The position numbers and the translations under genes are program-made. Below, in pieces: positions 1 through 9,425 of a stretch of 64,000 bases of DNA. The DNA is taken from positions 5,580,001 through 5,644,000 of the forward strand of contig NZ_CP118270.1 of assembly GCF_028771845.1 (NCBI RefSeq). The letters are read 5' to 3'. The first letter of the stretch is position 1. Each line of letters starts with the position of its first letter. Source of the stretch: Paenibacillus marchantiae. Lineage in GTDB: Bacteria; Bacillota; Bacilli; Paenibacillales; Paenibacillaceae. The notes under the pieces are model-generated. The model did no database searches. It saw nothing but the letters and a program-made list of their open reading frames with translations, and was not told the origin of the DNA.

Positions 1-82
1 TCAAGCAGTGTGATCTGCCTGAACTCTCTTTTGTATATATAAGACCTTTATTGAATGAATAATAACAGTAATCTAGGTTGAT

Positions 83-1594
83 TTATGCTGTTGCATTCAC
101 TTTCTGTTGCTCAGTTGTTACATGTTCAGTAGCCGGTTTTGTTTTACGGATGAAGAAGGCCAGAACCAGAGCAACGACTGTCATTGCGGTCGCTATAATA
201 AAAGCATAGTTTACCCCGTAGATGGTTGCATCTGCGGTAGCACGAAGCATTGCAGCCTTATCATCTGTAGCGATTTGGCCTGTAGCCAAGGTATCTGCCA
301 GATGGGATTTCAACTTGCTACTCATAATCGTAACGAGAATCGCTGTACCAATCGCACCCGCAACCGTACGCAGTGTGTTGGACATCGCTGTACCATGCGC
401 ATTCAGACGCTGTGGCAGCTGATTCAGACCCGCTGTTTGAATTGGCATCATCAACATCGACATACCGAACATACGAGCTGTGTAGATAAACATCATGTAA
501 CCATAAGTAGTATCGATCGACAGGCGGCTGAGCCCCCAAGTTGTGATAGCGGTAATTGCAAGACCGGCAACGGACAACCAGCGTGCTCCGACTTTATCGA
601 AGATGCGACCTGTGATTGGAGACATAATCCCCATCAAGATGGCGCCCGGCATCATCAGCAAACCGGATTCAATCGGTGAGAATCCACGAATATTTTGCAG
701 GAAAATCGGAAGCAAAATCATACCTGCAAACATCGCCATCGTAACGAGCATGTTAATAATCGTTGTTAATGTATACATGTTGTATTTGAAAATACGGAAC
801 TCCAAGAGTGGATGATCGGTTGTCATCTGTCTAATCACGAACAGAATCAAGGATAACGCCCCTACGACCAGACAAGCAATTACAATTGCACTGCCCCATC
901 CGTCTGTACCCGCATCACTGAAGCCGTACAGCAAGCTACCAAAACCGAGTGTGGATAAAATAACACCTGGGTAGTCCAATTTAGGTTTGGATTGACGTGT
1001 TACATTTTTGACAAACGCAATACCGATTGCAGTTGCAATAACGGAGAATGGCAAAATGATATAGAACAACAGTCTCCAGGAATAATGCTCAACCACATAA
1101 CCTGACAATGTTGGTCCAATGGCCGGAGCGAGAATCATCGCGATCCCCATTGTGCCCATCGCCTGACCACGCTTCTCAATAGGGAAGATCGTCAAGAATA
1201 CAACCGTCATCAGAGGCATCAGGATACCTGCACCTGCCGCTTGAATAACACGACCTACCATCAGGATAGCAAAGTTCGGACTTAAACCACAGACCAAGGT
1301 TCCTAATGTAAATAGCGTCATGGCTGTAATAAAAATTTGACGTGTGGAGAATTTAGCGATCAGATACGCCGTAACCGGAATCAACACACCATTGACGAGC
1401 ATATAACCCGTAGTCAACCATTGTGCTTTGTTCGCTCCGATGCCGAGGTCCTCCATAATTTTAGGAAGAGCTACGTTCATCAAAGTTTGGTTCAGGAAGG
1501 CGACGAATGCACCGATTAACAATGCGGCCACAATCGGGCCTTTCCTAATATTGTCCATCGCTGAGGATGGCGCTGCTGCTGCAGTAGTACTCAT
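83..1594 (-). CDS. MFS drug exporter, DHA2 family (14 TM)
   Basis: 503-residue polytopic membrane protein of the major facilitator superfamily. Its length and helix pattern fit the 14-TM DHA2 (EmrB/LmrB/QacA-type) proton-coupled drug exporters. The segment GRVIQAAGAGILMP near residues 114-127 matches the conserved motif of drug:H+ antiporters, and the C-terminus is a charged cytoplasmic tail. The ATG overlaps the stop of the upstream marR-type gene (ATGA), so the two are translationally coupled. Substrate cannot be read from the sequence; toxic hydrophobic compounds are the usual cargo. Expression is probably controlled by the MarR protein encoded just before it, through the operator at 2067-2086. 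Confidence 0.93.
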   Translation of the reverse strand: MSTTAAAAPSSAMDNIRKGPIVAALLIGAFVAFLNQTLMNVALPKIMEDLGIGANKAQWLTTGYMLVNGVLIPVTAYLIAKFSTRQIFITAMTLFTLGTLVCGLSPNFAILMVGRVIQAAGAGILMPLMTVVFLTIFPIEKRGQAMGTMGIAMILAPAIGPTLSGYVVEHYSWRLLFYIILPFSVIATAIGIAFVKNVTRQSKPKLDYPGVILSTLGFGSLLYGFSDAGTDGWGSAIVIACLVVGALSLILFVIRQMTTDHPLLEFRIFKYNMYTLTTIINMLVTMAMFAGMILLPIFLQNIRGFSPIESGLLMMPGAILMGIMSPITGRIFDKVGARWLSVAGLAITAITTWGLSRLSIDTTYGYMMFIYTARMFGMSMLMMPIQTAGLNQLPQRLNAHGTAMSNTLRTVAGAIGTAILVTIMSSKLKSHLADTLATGQIATDDKAAMLRATADATIYGVNYAFIIATAMTVVALVLAFFIRKTKPATEHVTTEQQKVNATA

Positions 1595-2037
1595 TGGTTG
1601 TTCATCTCTCTTCCTTCTAACTTTTCAATCATTTGATTATGAATTCTTAGCAGGTGCTCAAGGTCTTCCTTCGGGATATCCAGAATAGGTGACACTCGCT
1701 CCATCCACAAACGGTGTGTTTCCTCCTGAGCCTGTTCCCCTTTGTCCGTAATCTGAAGCTTTACAGATCGACGGTCCGAGTCGGATCGCGTTCGAACAAT
1801 GTACTCACCCTTGACCAGACGCTCCACCACAGCGCTCATGGAGCTGCTGCCCATATGACAGAGATCAGCCACTTCATTGATACCGATCGAAGGGCGCTCC
1901 TTCAAAATGGATAACACCATAAATTGAATCGAAGTGAGCTCAATTTCCTTGTTTTCATTCCAGAATGCCCGGAAGAGCAGTTGATTGACCTGCCGAAACG
2001 AATTAATAATGTAGAATACTTCGTATGTGTCAGACAT
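1591..2037 (-). CDS. MarR-family repressor, likely controls itself and the MFS exporter
   Basis: 148-residue winged-helix regulator of the MarR family. The core helix-turn-helix is followed by a wing with the family signature DSDRRSVKLQITDKG. I start it at the ATG at 2037, which has the ribosome site AAAAAGGGTGA five bases upstream; the open frame runs 14 codons further without such a site. It forms a two-gene unit with the exporter (4-nt overlap). A perfect 8+8 inverted repeat lies about 30 bp before the start codon, just downstream of a good sigma-A promoter, which is the classic arrangement for autorepression relieved by a ligand. The ligand is unknown. Confidence 0.93.
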   Translation of the reverse strand: MSDTYEVFYIINSFRQVNQLLFRAFWNENKEIELTSIQFMVLSILKERPSIGINEVADLCHMGSSSMSAVVERLVKGEYIVRTRSDSDRRSVKLQITDKGEQAQEETHRLWMERVSPILDIPKEDLEHLLRIHNQMIEKLEGREMNNQ

Positions 2038-2066
2038 TAATTCACCCTTTTTACTTATGGAATATA

Positions 2067-2086
2067 ATATTTCGTACACGAAATAT
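2067..2086 (-). promoter_or_regulatory. MarR-type operator (perfect 8+8 bp inverted repeat)
   Basis: ATATTTCG (2067-2074) and CGAAATAT (2079-2086) form a perfect inverted repeat around a 4-base TACA spacer. Size and symmetry match operators of MarR dimers. It lies between the promoter at 2104-2131 and the marR start at 2037, so a bound repressor would block initiation or early elongation. The binding assignment is inference from position. Confidence 0.75.
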
Positions 2087-2103
2087 CAGGGGAACAATTA
2101 CTT

Positions 2104-2131
2104 ATTATAACAAAAATATTTACATAGTCAA
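2104..2131 (-). promoter_or_regulatory. Sigma-A promoter of the marR-MFS operon
   Basis: On the minus strand, TTGACT (2131-2126) and a consensus TATAAT (2109-2104) are separated by 16 bp. Transcription would begin near 2097, immediately ahead of the inverted repeat at 2067-2086. Confidence 0.7.
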
Positions 2132-2205
2132 CTCTTTACATATAAAATTTTAGAGATTATTCTTATCCATCCAAAGCAGGCAAAACTCTTTAAAGTACAC
2201 ATCAA

Positions 2206-2255
2206 TAAAAAATAACCACAGCCCTCCTGCCTTTTCAGCAAGAGTTCCATGGTTA
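2206..2255 (-). terminator. Rho-independent terminator after the second marR gene
   Basis: On the minus strand an outer TAACCA/TGGTTA stem encloses an inner CTCTTGC/GCAGGAG stem (one G-U pair) and is followed by TTTTTT. It lies 25 bp past the stop at 2280. Confidence 0.7.
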
Positions 2256-2279
2256 CTATTATTCGTGCGTCCATCGTCT

Positions 2280-2717
2280 TTAAGATGTGGACAAGGCATG
2301 CTCTTTTGTTTTTGGTGTTGTCATTTTGCCTAATAGATAAACCAGCAACTGCTGGTTATGCATTGAAATGTTGCTGAGCACCGAATTCATAAATTCATTA
2401 CGAATCGTGATTCCCCGTTCGGTCTCCATGCGTCCCTTATCAGATAGAGATACCCATACAATTCGTCGATCCTGATCATCCCGATCCCGGCGAATCAGTC
2501 CGTTTTTTTCCATACGATCCAACAACATCGTTACTGCTGCTGGTGTTGTAGCCAGAAAAGGAATCAGATCGGATGGTTTCATCTTCTCGTGATCCTCAAG
2601 AACCTCCAGTACGGCCAGCTGCGCCTCTGTTAACGACGGTGCCAGCTCATGATCCATATGCAGCTTGTAGTCCTTGGTCAGCCTCGACCAGCACTTGGCA
2701 AAATCGGAATTATACAT
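2280..2717 (-). CDS. MarR-family transcriptional regulator
   Basis: 145-residue MarR-type winged-helix protein with the wing signature RDRDDQDRRIVWVSLSDKG. The start at 2717 is chosen because AGAGAGGAGCG sits eight bases upstream; the frame is open for 11 more codons without a better site. It is monocistronic: its own terminator follows, and the parC terminator lies before it. It is not closely similar to the MarR at 1591-2037 apart from the fold, so it probably controls something else. No clear operator or target is visible nearby. Confidence 0.9.
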   Translation of the reverse strand: MYNSDFAKCWSRLTKDYKLHMDHELAPSLTEAQLAVLEVLEDHEKMKPSDLIPFLATTPAAVTMLLDRMEKNGLIRRDRDDQDRRIVWVSLSDKGRMETERGITIRNEFMNSVLSNISMHNQQLLVYLLGKMTTPKTKEHALSTS

Positions 2718-2884
2718 CTTGAATCGCTCCTCTCTGCAACCGGTTATCACTTCACCTGCTTAAGTTTTCGCCCTTCAAAGCCGCATTCCTGCTGCCTTTT
2801 TTCAATTTCCCAGCGATCGACCGTAATCGACGAAGGTTGTTAAACTTCGCATGGAGGTCCTCTTTTAATCCGCGTTTGAACAAC

Positions 2885-2933
2885 AAAATAAGACTCCTTA
2901 CATGACAGGTTTCCCTGCTCTGCAAAGAGTCTT
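2885..2933 (-). terminator. Rho-independent terminator of parE-parC
   Basis: Minus-strand hairpin with AAGACTC/GAGTCTT arms (2890-2896, 2927-2933), an inner CAGG/CCTG stem and a T tract, starting just after the parC stop at 2947. Confidence 0.75.
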
Positions 2934-2946
2934 TATTGAATCCTTA

Positions 2947-5409
2947 TTAGGAGGAAGAAGCTGTCTGGTTCTCTGCGAGATCCATGATAAGCTCCACAAT
3001 TTCATCCTGTTTATCCACATGCACAAGCAATTTACCAATATGTTTCCGTTCAGTAATAGGTACAGCTTCGGAAGAAATGTGATGTGTTTGACCTTCCTTG
3101 GTCATCACCGTTACATTCCGTTGTTCCCGACAATAGAACGCTCCGGCAATTCGGCTACCGTTCGGTTTTACCCGTTTGCCTTCCTTGAATTCAAATGTTG
3201 CCAGTCCCTTGCCGCCACGGCTCTGCAGAGCATAATCCAGCAGTAACGAGCGTTTGCCATAACCCAAGTCAGACAATATAGCAACCTCGCCTTCATCGCC
3301 TTCCACCCACAGAACAGATACGACTTCATCCGTTTCTTTTAACTGAATACCACGTACGCCTCCAGACACACGACCCATCGGATTTACTTCATCCTCACGG
3401 AAACGGATGGCCATGGCTTCTTTGGTGATCAGCATGATGTCCTTGCCACCAGTACTTAGATGAACGGATAATACCTCATCATCCTTGCCGACTTTGCATG
3501 CGGCTACTGCGCCGGAACGCTTGGTGACGTATTCCTTCAGCTCGGTACGTTTAACCTGTCCTTTGCGAGTGACAAAGACCAGACTGTGATCCGGCTCTTC
3601 GAAGGATTTAACGGCAAGCACACTTGAGATTCGATCATCTTTTGCCAGAGGAATAACGTTGACGATCGCCGTCCCCGGATCTTTCCACTTGAATTCCGGT
3701 ACCTGATGCACAGGTAACAGGAAATACTGGCCTTTCTTCGTAAATACCAGCAAATTCTCAAGCGTGTTCACTTCAAGGACCTGAGCGATATAATCGCCTT
3801 CCTTCACACCACTTGCGTTACGTTCCCCGCCGGATCGTGTGAATGATTGCATGCCTGTACGCTTGATGTATCCCTCTTTGGACAATGTGACAAATACATC
3901 TTCTGCGTTCACCAGCACTTCCAGATTAACCTTGAGTTCTTCTACTTCGCCCTGAATGGCTGAGCGACGGTCAATTCCGTATTTCTCACGAATCTCCATC
4001 AGTTCTTTACGAATGACTCCGATCAGCTTGCGGTCACTATCCAGAATGGAGCGTAATTGCGCGATCTTCTTCATCAGTTCGCCAAGTTCCTTTTCCAGAG
4101 AAGTAATCTCCAGATTGGTCAATCGGTATAATTGCAAAGTCAGAATGGAATCCGCTTGACGTTCGGAGAAACCAAACATCCACATCAGGTTATTTTGAGC
4201 ATCCTGACGGTTCTTCGAAGCTTTAATAGCCGCAATGACCTCATCAAGGATGTTAAGAGCTTTTACCAGACCTTCCAAGACATGTGCACGGTCTTCCGCC
4301 TTCTCCAGCTCAAAGCGGGTACGGAACGTCACAACTTCACGCTGATGGGCAATATAAGCCTCGAGGATTGATTTCAATCCCAATTGCTGAGGGGCTTTGT
4401 TTACAATCGCAACCATGTTGAAGTTGTAAGTGACCTGCAAGTCGGTTTTCTTCAGCAAATAAGCCAAAATACCTTGTGCATCCGCTTCTTTTTTCAGCTC
4501 AACCACGATTCGCAGGCCTTCACGCCCACTCTCATCCCGAACTTCGGCGATTCCTTCAACCTTTTTCTCCAGCCGAATGTTCTCCATCGCTGTAACCAGA
4601 CGGGATTTTACGACCTGATAAGGGATCTCGGTAATGACGATTTGCTGTTTGCCACCGCGCATATTCTCGATATCGGTTTTGGACCGGAGATAGATCCGTC
4701 CTTTACCTGTGCGATAAGCATCCAGAATTCCGTCGCCGCCCATGATTAATCCGCCTGTCGGAAAATCCGGACCTTTGATAAACATCATAATCTCGTCCAG
4801 TTCAATCGACGGCTTCTCCATCACGGCAATACAAGCATCAATGGTTTCACGCAAATTATGTGGAGGGATCTCCGTTGCAAACCCGGAGGAAATCCCACTT
4901 ACGCCGTTTACCAGCAGGTTCGGATAACGCGATGGTAATACAACCGGTTCTTTGGCCGTATTATCAAAATTATCCTTAAACAGAACAGTCCGTTTCTCGA
5001 TGTCGCGAAGCATCTCCATAGCGATGGACGACAAACGGGCCTCTGTATAACGCATCGCTGCAGCCGGATCATCATCCTGTGATCCCCAGTTACCATGACC
5101 GTCCACGAGCATATGGCCCATTTTCCATGGCTGTGCCATCCGCACCATACCTTCATAGATGGAGGAGTCCCCGTGAGGATGGTAGTTACCCATGACATCC
5201 CCAACGGTTTTGGCTGACTTACGATATGGTTTCTCCGGCGTATTTCCTGAATCGTACATGGCGTACAGAATACGCCGCTGCACAGGCTTCAAACCATCCC
5301 GTACATCGGGAATGGCCCGGTCCTGAATAATGTATTTAGAGTAGCGACCGAAACGGTCACCTACGACCTCTTCGAGAAAGGCCGGCATAAATTGTTCTGA
5401 TAGGCTCAT
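2947..5409 (-). CDS. parC: DNA topoisomerase IV subunit A
   Basis: 820-residue type IIA topoisomerase subunit that cuts and rejoins DNA and, with ParE, decatenates daughter chromosomes. The [10 protein letters not shown] block favours ParC over GyrA (which usually has HRRILYAM). The catalytic tyrosine is in [10 protein letters not shown] (about residue 121), and the quinolone-determining stretch reads [14 protein letters not shown] with the susceptible-type Ser and Glu. The C-terminal half holds the beta-pinwheel repeats. The frame opens with GTG at 5418, but ATG 5409 is better placed behind AGAAGGTG. It follows parE after 12 bp and is followed by a terminator, so parE-parC form an operon. 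Confidence 0.96.
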   Translation of the reverse strand: MSLSEQFMPAFLEEVVGDRFGRYSKYIIQDRAIPDVRDGLKPVQRRILYAMYDSGNTPEKPYRKSAKTVGDVMGNYHPHGDSSIYEGMVRMAQPWKMGHMLVDGHGNWGSQDDDPAAAMRYTEARLSSIAMEMLRDIEKRTVLFKDNFDNTAKEPVVLPSRYPNLLVNGVSGISSGFATEIPPHNLRETIDACIAVMEKPSIELDEIMMFIKGPDFPTGGLIMGGDGILDAYRTGKGRIYLRSKTDIENMRGGKQQIVITEIPYQVVKSRLVTAMENIRLEKKVEGIAEVRDESGREGLRIVVELKKEADAQGILAYLLKKTDLQVTYNFNMVAIVNKAPQQLGLKSILEAYIAHQREVVTFRTRFELEKAEDRAHVLEGLVKALNILDEVIAAIKASKNRQDAQNNLMWMFGFSERQADSILTLQLYRLTNLEITSLEKELGELMKKIAQLRSILDSDRKLIGVIRKELMEIREKYGIDRRSAIQGEVEELKVNLEVLVNAEDVFVTLSKEGYIKRTGMQSFTRSGGERNASGVKEGDYIAQVLEVNTLENLLVFTKKGQYFLLPVHQVPEFKWKDPGTAIVNVIPLAKDDRISSVLAVKSFEEPDHSLVFVTRKGQVKRTELKEYVTKRSGAVAACKVGKDDEVLSVHLSTGGKDIMLITKEAMAIRFREDEVNPMGRVSGGVRGIQLKETDEVVSVLWVEGDEGEVAILSDLGYGKRSLLLDYALQSRGGKGLATFEFKEGKRVKPNGSRIAGAFYCREQRNVTVMTKEGQTHHISSEAVPITERKHIGKLLVHVDKQDEIVELIMDLAENQTASSS

Positions 5410-5421
5410 TCCAAGCACCTT

Positions 5422-7401
5422 CTATTCTTCGTACTCTGTAAAGTCGACATTCTCTACAATCCAGCGTTTGCGTGGATCAACTTTATCACCCATAAGCGTA
5501 GATACTCGACGCTCCGCTTTCGCTGCATCAACGATCTGTACCTTGAGCAATGCACGTGTTTCCGGGTTCATTGTAGTCTCCCACAGTTGATCCGGATTCA
5601 TCTCGCCAAGCCCTTTATAACGTTGGAGCTCCACATTGGTTCCAAATTCTTTCATGTAATTCGCCAGCTCTTCATCGGTCCAGGCATAACGTACACTTGC
5701 CATTTTGCCGGATTTGCGCGTGAGTTTGTAAAGCGGCGGCTGAGCAATATATATTTTTCCTGCATCAATTAACGGTTTCATGTAGCGGTAAAAGAAAGTC
5801 AGCAATAGTACCTGAATATGTGCACCATCCGTATCAGCATCCGTCATAATTATGATTTTGGAATAATTGCTGTCTTCAACTGCGAATTCGGTTCCAATAC
5901 CCGCCCCGATCGCCGATGTAATGGCGCGGTATTCTTCGTTTTTGAGGATATCAGCCAACTTCGCTTTTTCCGGATTGAGCGGTTTCCCCTTAAGCGGGAG
6001 TATCGCCTGGATCTTGGAGTCACGCCCCTGTTTGGCTGAACCGCCTGCGGAATCCCCTTCGACGATAAACAGTTCATTCCGGGTAAAATCCTTCGATTGT
6101 GCCGGAGTCAACTTGCCATTGAGGTTGGAGCTTTCGCTGCGTTTTTTGCCCGTCCGCATCTCATCACGTGCTTTGCGTGCAGCTTCTCTGGCTCTGGAGG
6201 CCTGAACCGCTTTGCGAATCAACGTTTGCGCAACCTGCGGATTTTCTTCCAAAAACCGCTGGATGTTCTCGGACACGACAGAATCCACTGCGCTTCGCGC
6301 GGAAGCGCTACCGAGTTGATCCTTCGTTTGTCCTACGAATTCGACCTCCGACATTTTGACACTGATGACAGCCATCATGCCTTCACGCAAATCATTACCT
6401 TCAAGGTTTTTATCTTTTTCCTTAATCATGCTGGTACGCCTTGCGTAATCATTCATCACACGTGTATAAGCTGCTCTGAATCCGGTCTCATGTGTACCGC
6501 CACCTCTAGTGGGAATCGAGTTGACGAACGACGCCAGCGTTTCCGTATAACCCGCGTTATACTGGATCGCCACTTCGACCTCAATGTCATCCTTCTCCGC
6601 ATAGAAGTGAATGACATCATGCAGCACATCTTTATTTTCGTTAAGAAAAGCAACAAACTGGCTTGCTCCGCCTTCGTACATGTACTCATCCTGATTGCCT
6701 GAACGTTCGTCCTTGAGCATAATTCTCAGCCCCGAGTTCAGGAAAGCAATCTCCTGAAGACGTTCTGCCAGTGTATCATAATTAAATTGAATGCCGCTCT
6801 GGAACACGCGAATATCCGGTTTAAACGTAACTTTGGTTCCCGTTCGATTGGTATTGCCCAATACATCGAGACCAGACACCGGTTCTCCGACATGCTCAAC
6901 GCCTTTTTTGTCCTGCCAATACTCGAATCGTTGACGATGAATCTTGCCATCACGGAAAATCTCGACTTCAAGCCATTCGGACAATGCGTTCGTAACTGAC
7001 GCACCTACACCGTGCAAACCGCCTGATTTTTTGTATCCTGATCCACCGAACTTTCCGCCTGCGTGCAAAATCGTAAACACGACCTGGGGAGTAGGAATCC
7101 CTGTTTTATGTATACCTGTCGGAATTCCCCTTCCGTTATCCTGAACCGTAATAGAACCGTCCTTATGCAGCGTGATATCGATTTTGGAGCAGAATTTGGC
7201 GAGATGTTCGTCGACAGCGTTATCCACGATTTCCCATACCAAATGATGTAGACCCGAAGAGCTGGTGCTGCCGATGTACATCCCCGGCCGTTTCCGTACC
7301 GCTACCAGTCCTTCAAGTACTTGAATGTCGTCCGCGTCGTAGCCTGAAGACCCTTGTCCTCCGCCTGTCGAACCTGCCGACATATCGATTTGCTCGACCA
7401 T
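5422..7401 (-). CDS. parE: DNA topoisomerase IV subunit B
   Basis: 659-residue ATPase subunit of topoisomerase IV. In order: GHKL ATPase with EIVDNAVDE, NGRGIP and the GGLHGVGASVVNA-like loop; transducer domain; TOPRIM domain with EGDSAGGSAKQGRD and the metal motif DADTDGAH; C-terminal part with QRYKGLGEMNPDQLWETTM. TLMGDKVDPRK near the end fits ParE, and GyrB is expected elsewhere. Ribosome site GGGGGAGC precedes ATG 7401. The N-terminal extension of about 20 residues before DDIQVLEGL is Gly/Ser-rich and probably flexible. Confidence 0.96.
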   Translation of the reverse strand: MVEQIDMSAGSTGGGQGSSGYDADDIQVLEGLVAVRKRPGMYIGSTSSSGLHHLVWEIVDNAVDEHLAKFCSKIDITLHKDGSITVQDNGRGIPTGIHKTGIPTPQVVFTILHAGGKFGGSGYKKSGGLHGVGASVTNALSEWLEVEIFRDGKIHRQRFEYWQDKKGVEHVGEPVSGLDVLGNTNRTGTKVTFKPDIRVFQSGIQFNYDTLAERLQEIAFLNSGLRIMLKDERSGNQDEYMYEGGASQFVAFLNENKDVLHDVIHFYAEKDDIEVEVAIQYNAGYTETLASFVNSIPTRGGGTHETGFRAAYTRVMNDYARRTSMIKEKDKNLEGNDLREGMMAVISVKMSEVEFVGQTKDQLGSASARSAVDSVVSENIQRFLEENPQVAQTLIRKAVQASRAREAARKARDEMRTGKKRSESSNLNGKLTPAQSKDFTRNELFIVEGDSAGGSAKQGRDSKIQAILPLKGKPLNPEKAKLADILKNEEYRAITSAIGAGIGTEFAVEDSNYSKIIIMTDADTDGAHIQVLLLTFFYRYMKPLIDAGKIYIAQPPLYKLTRKSGKMASVRYAWTDEELANYMKEFGTNVELQRYKGLGEMNPDQLWETTMNPETRALLKVQIVDAAKAERRVSTLMGDKVDPRKRWIVENVDFTEYEE

Positions 7402-7477
7402 TCATGCTCCCCCTTCTTAACTTGCAACTAAAAAAATGCCTAAAATGCAAACAGATGTTTTCTTATCCTTGTCCATT

Positions 7478-8467
7478 TTAATTCAAGATATCCCGTTTCG
7501 TAAAGACAATGAATGACACAAAGAGTGAAGCAATGCCCCAAACACTAAGCACAATAAGGGAAAAACCTAAATTCATCCCTTCGATTGGTGGCAATCCGCC
7601 AGACAAATAATTCGGAAGTTCGAGGTTAACCATGAACAAATATTTGGCTGACTGCCAGGATGCGGCCATACTGGTGAGAATAGTTCCTGCTATGAGTGCT
7701 GCCATCATGATGACAATACTTGCTGCTGTACTTCGCACTAGCACAGAGACCATGAAGGCAAGCATCGCCACAATTATACTGACGAACCAGATGAGCCCTG
7801 CCTGCATTAGCATATACAACCACTGGTCCACTGCATGGACTGCTGACATATCGACATCTGTACCCACAACCTTGAATCCGGTAAAGATCGGCATACCGAA
7901 ACCTTTATATCCGAATACCGCTCCCGAAATGACATAACAGATGACGTACGCCGACACCACAATAATCGACACGAACATAATCAACGTGATGAGCTTACTC
8001 AGCAACACTTTCCAACGTTTGACCGGACGGGTCAGAAGCATTTTAATCGTACCTGTGGTGCGCTCACCGGATACCAGATCCGAGGCAATCGCCATAATGA
8101 GCAGTGGTATAAACAATCCAACGGCGTTATTCATGAATTCCCGCGTAAAAGTTACACCGCCAGGCTCCTTCGGATTGATGTCATTCTCCAGATAGTATTG
8201 CATTTGCTGGATGTACACAGTCCTGTACTTTTTGTATTCTTCAGGTACCCGGTCACTGCCAAGCGAGTTCTGATTATCCGTAATGGCTTGTTGCAGCTCA
8301 AGCCGCCAGTCGCCGCCAAACTTGTCACGATTATTTTCCGCAGATTTCATCTGGGCATACGTAAACATCGGAACCAGGACCGCGAGTACGATAAAAATAA
8401 TATAAAGACGTTTTTTCTTTACCATTTTGATCGTTTCGTTTCGGATCAGCGGCATGATGTTACTCAA
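7478..8467 (-). CDS. ABC-2 type transporter permease
   Basis: About 330-residue membrane protein. One TM helix lies near the N-terminus, a long extracytoplasmic loop follows (residues about 40-115), then five more hydrophobic segments, as in ABC-2 exporters of the BcrB/NatB type. It pairs with the ATPase encoded immediately upstream, whose stop codon lies inside its start region. The start is uncertain: GTG 8476 opens the frame, TTG 8467 has AGAAGGTG six bases upstream, and ATG 8455 lacks a good site. I prefer TTG 8467 (TTGAGTAA, overlapping the ATPase stop). Last gene of an SGNH hydrolase-ATPase-permease operon. Confidence 0.87.
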   Translation of the reverse strand: MSNIMPLIRNETIKMVKKKRLYIIFIVLAVLVPMFTYAQMKSAENNRDKFGGDWRLELQQAITDNQNSLGSDRVPEEYKKYRTVYIQQMQYYLENDINPKEPGGVTFTREFMNNAVGLFIPLLIMAIASDLVSGERTTGTIKMLLTRPVKRWKVLLSKLITLIMFVSIIVVSAYVICYVISGAVFGYKGFGMPIFTGFKVVGTDVDMSAVHAVDQWLYMLMQAGLIWFVSIIVAMLAFMVSVLVRSTAASIVIMMAALIAGTILTSMAASWQSAKYLFMVNLELPNYLSGGLPPIEGMNLGFSLIVLSVWGIASLFVSFIVFTKRDILN

Positions 8468-9425
8468 TGGATTCACCTTCTGTCATTTTTAAGAATAGCT
8501 GTTCCAGCGTAGGCTGAATCCGCTGCACTCCTTCAACCTGAATTCCGGCTTGCACCATTTGCTGGACTAGGGCCGGAATTCGATCTTCATGCATTTCAGC
8601 AACGACAGCATTCGGACCAAGCCCTGCAACAATGGTATCGTCCATAACATCTGCAGGCCGATCCACCAATGAAACACCTGCATTCAACAGCATTTTTTTA
8701 CCTTCCTCCAGCGGAGTAACATGCCATATCGCCAATTTGGAATGGTCTTCAATCAGTTCATTGACGCCGCCAACTGCCAGCACGCGCCCTGCACTGATAA
8801 TCGCCACCCTGTCACAGAGAAGTTGAATCTCACTAAGCAAATGACTGCTGACGAATACAGCCATGCCTTCACTTGCAAGCTGTTTGATAAAGACGCGAAG
8901 TTCCTTAATCCCTTTGGGATCAAGTCCGTTCGTTGGCTCATCCAGAATCAGCAGCCTTGGGCGACCAAGCAATGCCTGTGCAATGCCAAGTCGTTGACGC
9001 ATCCCCAGAGAGTAGGTTCTTACTTTATCATGAATCCGCTGATCGAGGCGTACAATATCCACAACTTCCTGAATACGGTCATTATCCACGCCTGGCTGCA
9101 TACGGGCAAAATGCTCAAGATTTTCCCATCCGGTCAAATACGTGTACACTTCCGGGTTTTCAACAATGGAACCCACATATCTCAGGGCCCGTTCAGGATC
9201 ACGGTTGACATCATACCCACAGACTTGAATTTTACCTTCTGTCGGTTTAATCAGATCAACTAACATCCGGATGGTTGTTGTCTTCCCGGCACCATTGGGT
9301 CCCAGGAAACCGAAAATTTCGCCTGGTTTAACGTCAAAAGTAACATCCTTAATGATCCATTTGCGTCCAATCTTTTTCTTCAGATGCTGCACGGACAATA
9401 CGGAATCAGTCTGTTCTTGTGCCAT
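8460..9425 (-). CDS. ABC transporter ATP-binding protein (BcrA/NatA-like)
   Basis: 321-residue ATPase with a complete nucleotide-binding domain: Walker A GPNGAGKTT near residue 40, signature YSLGMRQRLG, Walker B LLILDEP, and the switch histidine in VFVSSHLLSE. The roughly 90-residue C-terminal extension is typical of ATPases partnering ABC-2 permeases. The ATG follows directly on the stop of the SGNH gene (TAAATG). Substrate is unknown. The family includes antimicrobial-peptide immunity pumps and sodium exporters, so I do not assign one. Confidence 0.92.
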   Translation of the reverse strand: MAQEQTDSVLSVQHLKKKIGRKWIIKDVTFDVKPGEIFGFLGPNGAGKTTTIRMLVDLIKPTEGKIQVCGYDVNRDPERALRYVGSIVENPEVYTYLTGWENLEHFARMQPGVDNDRIQEVVDIVRLDQRIHDKVRTYSLGMRQRLGIAQALLGRPRLLILDEPTNGLDPKGIKELRVFIKQLASEGMAVFVSSHLLSEIQLLCDRVAIISAGRVLAVGGVNELIEDHSKLAIWHVTPLEEGKKMLLNAGVSLVDRPADVMDDTIVAGLGPNAVVAEMHEDRIPALVQQMVQAGIQVEGVQRIQPTLEQLFLKMTEGESIE

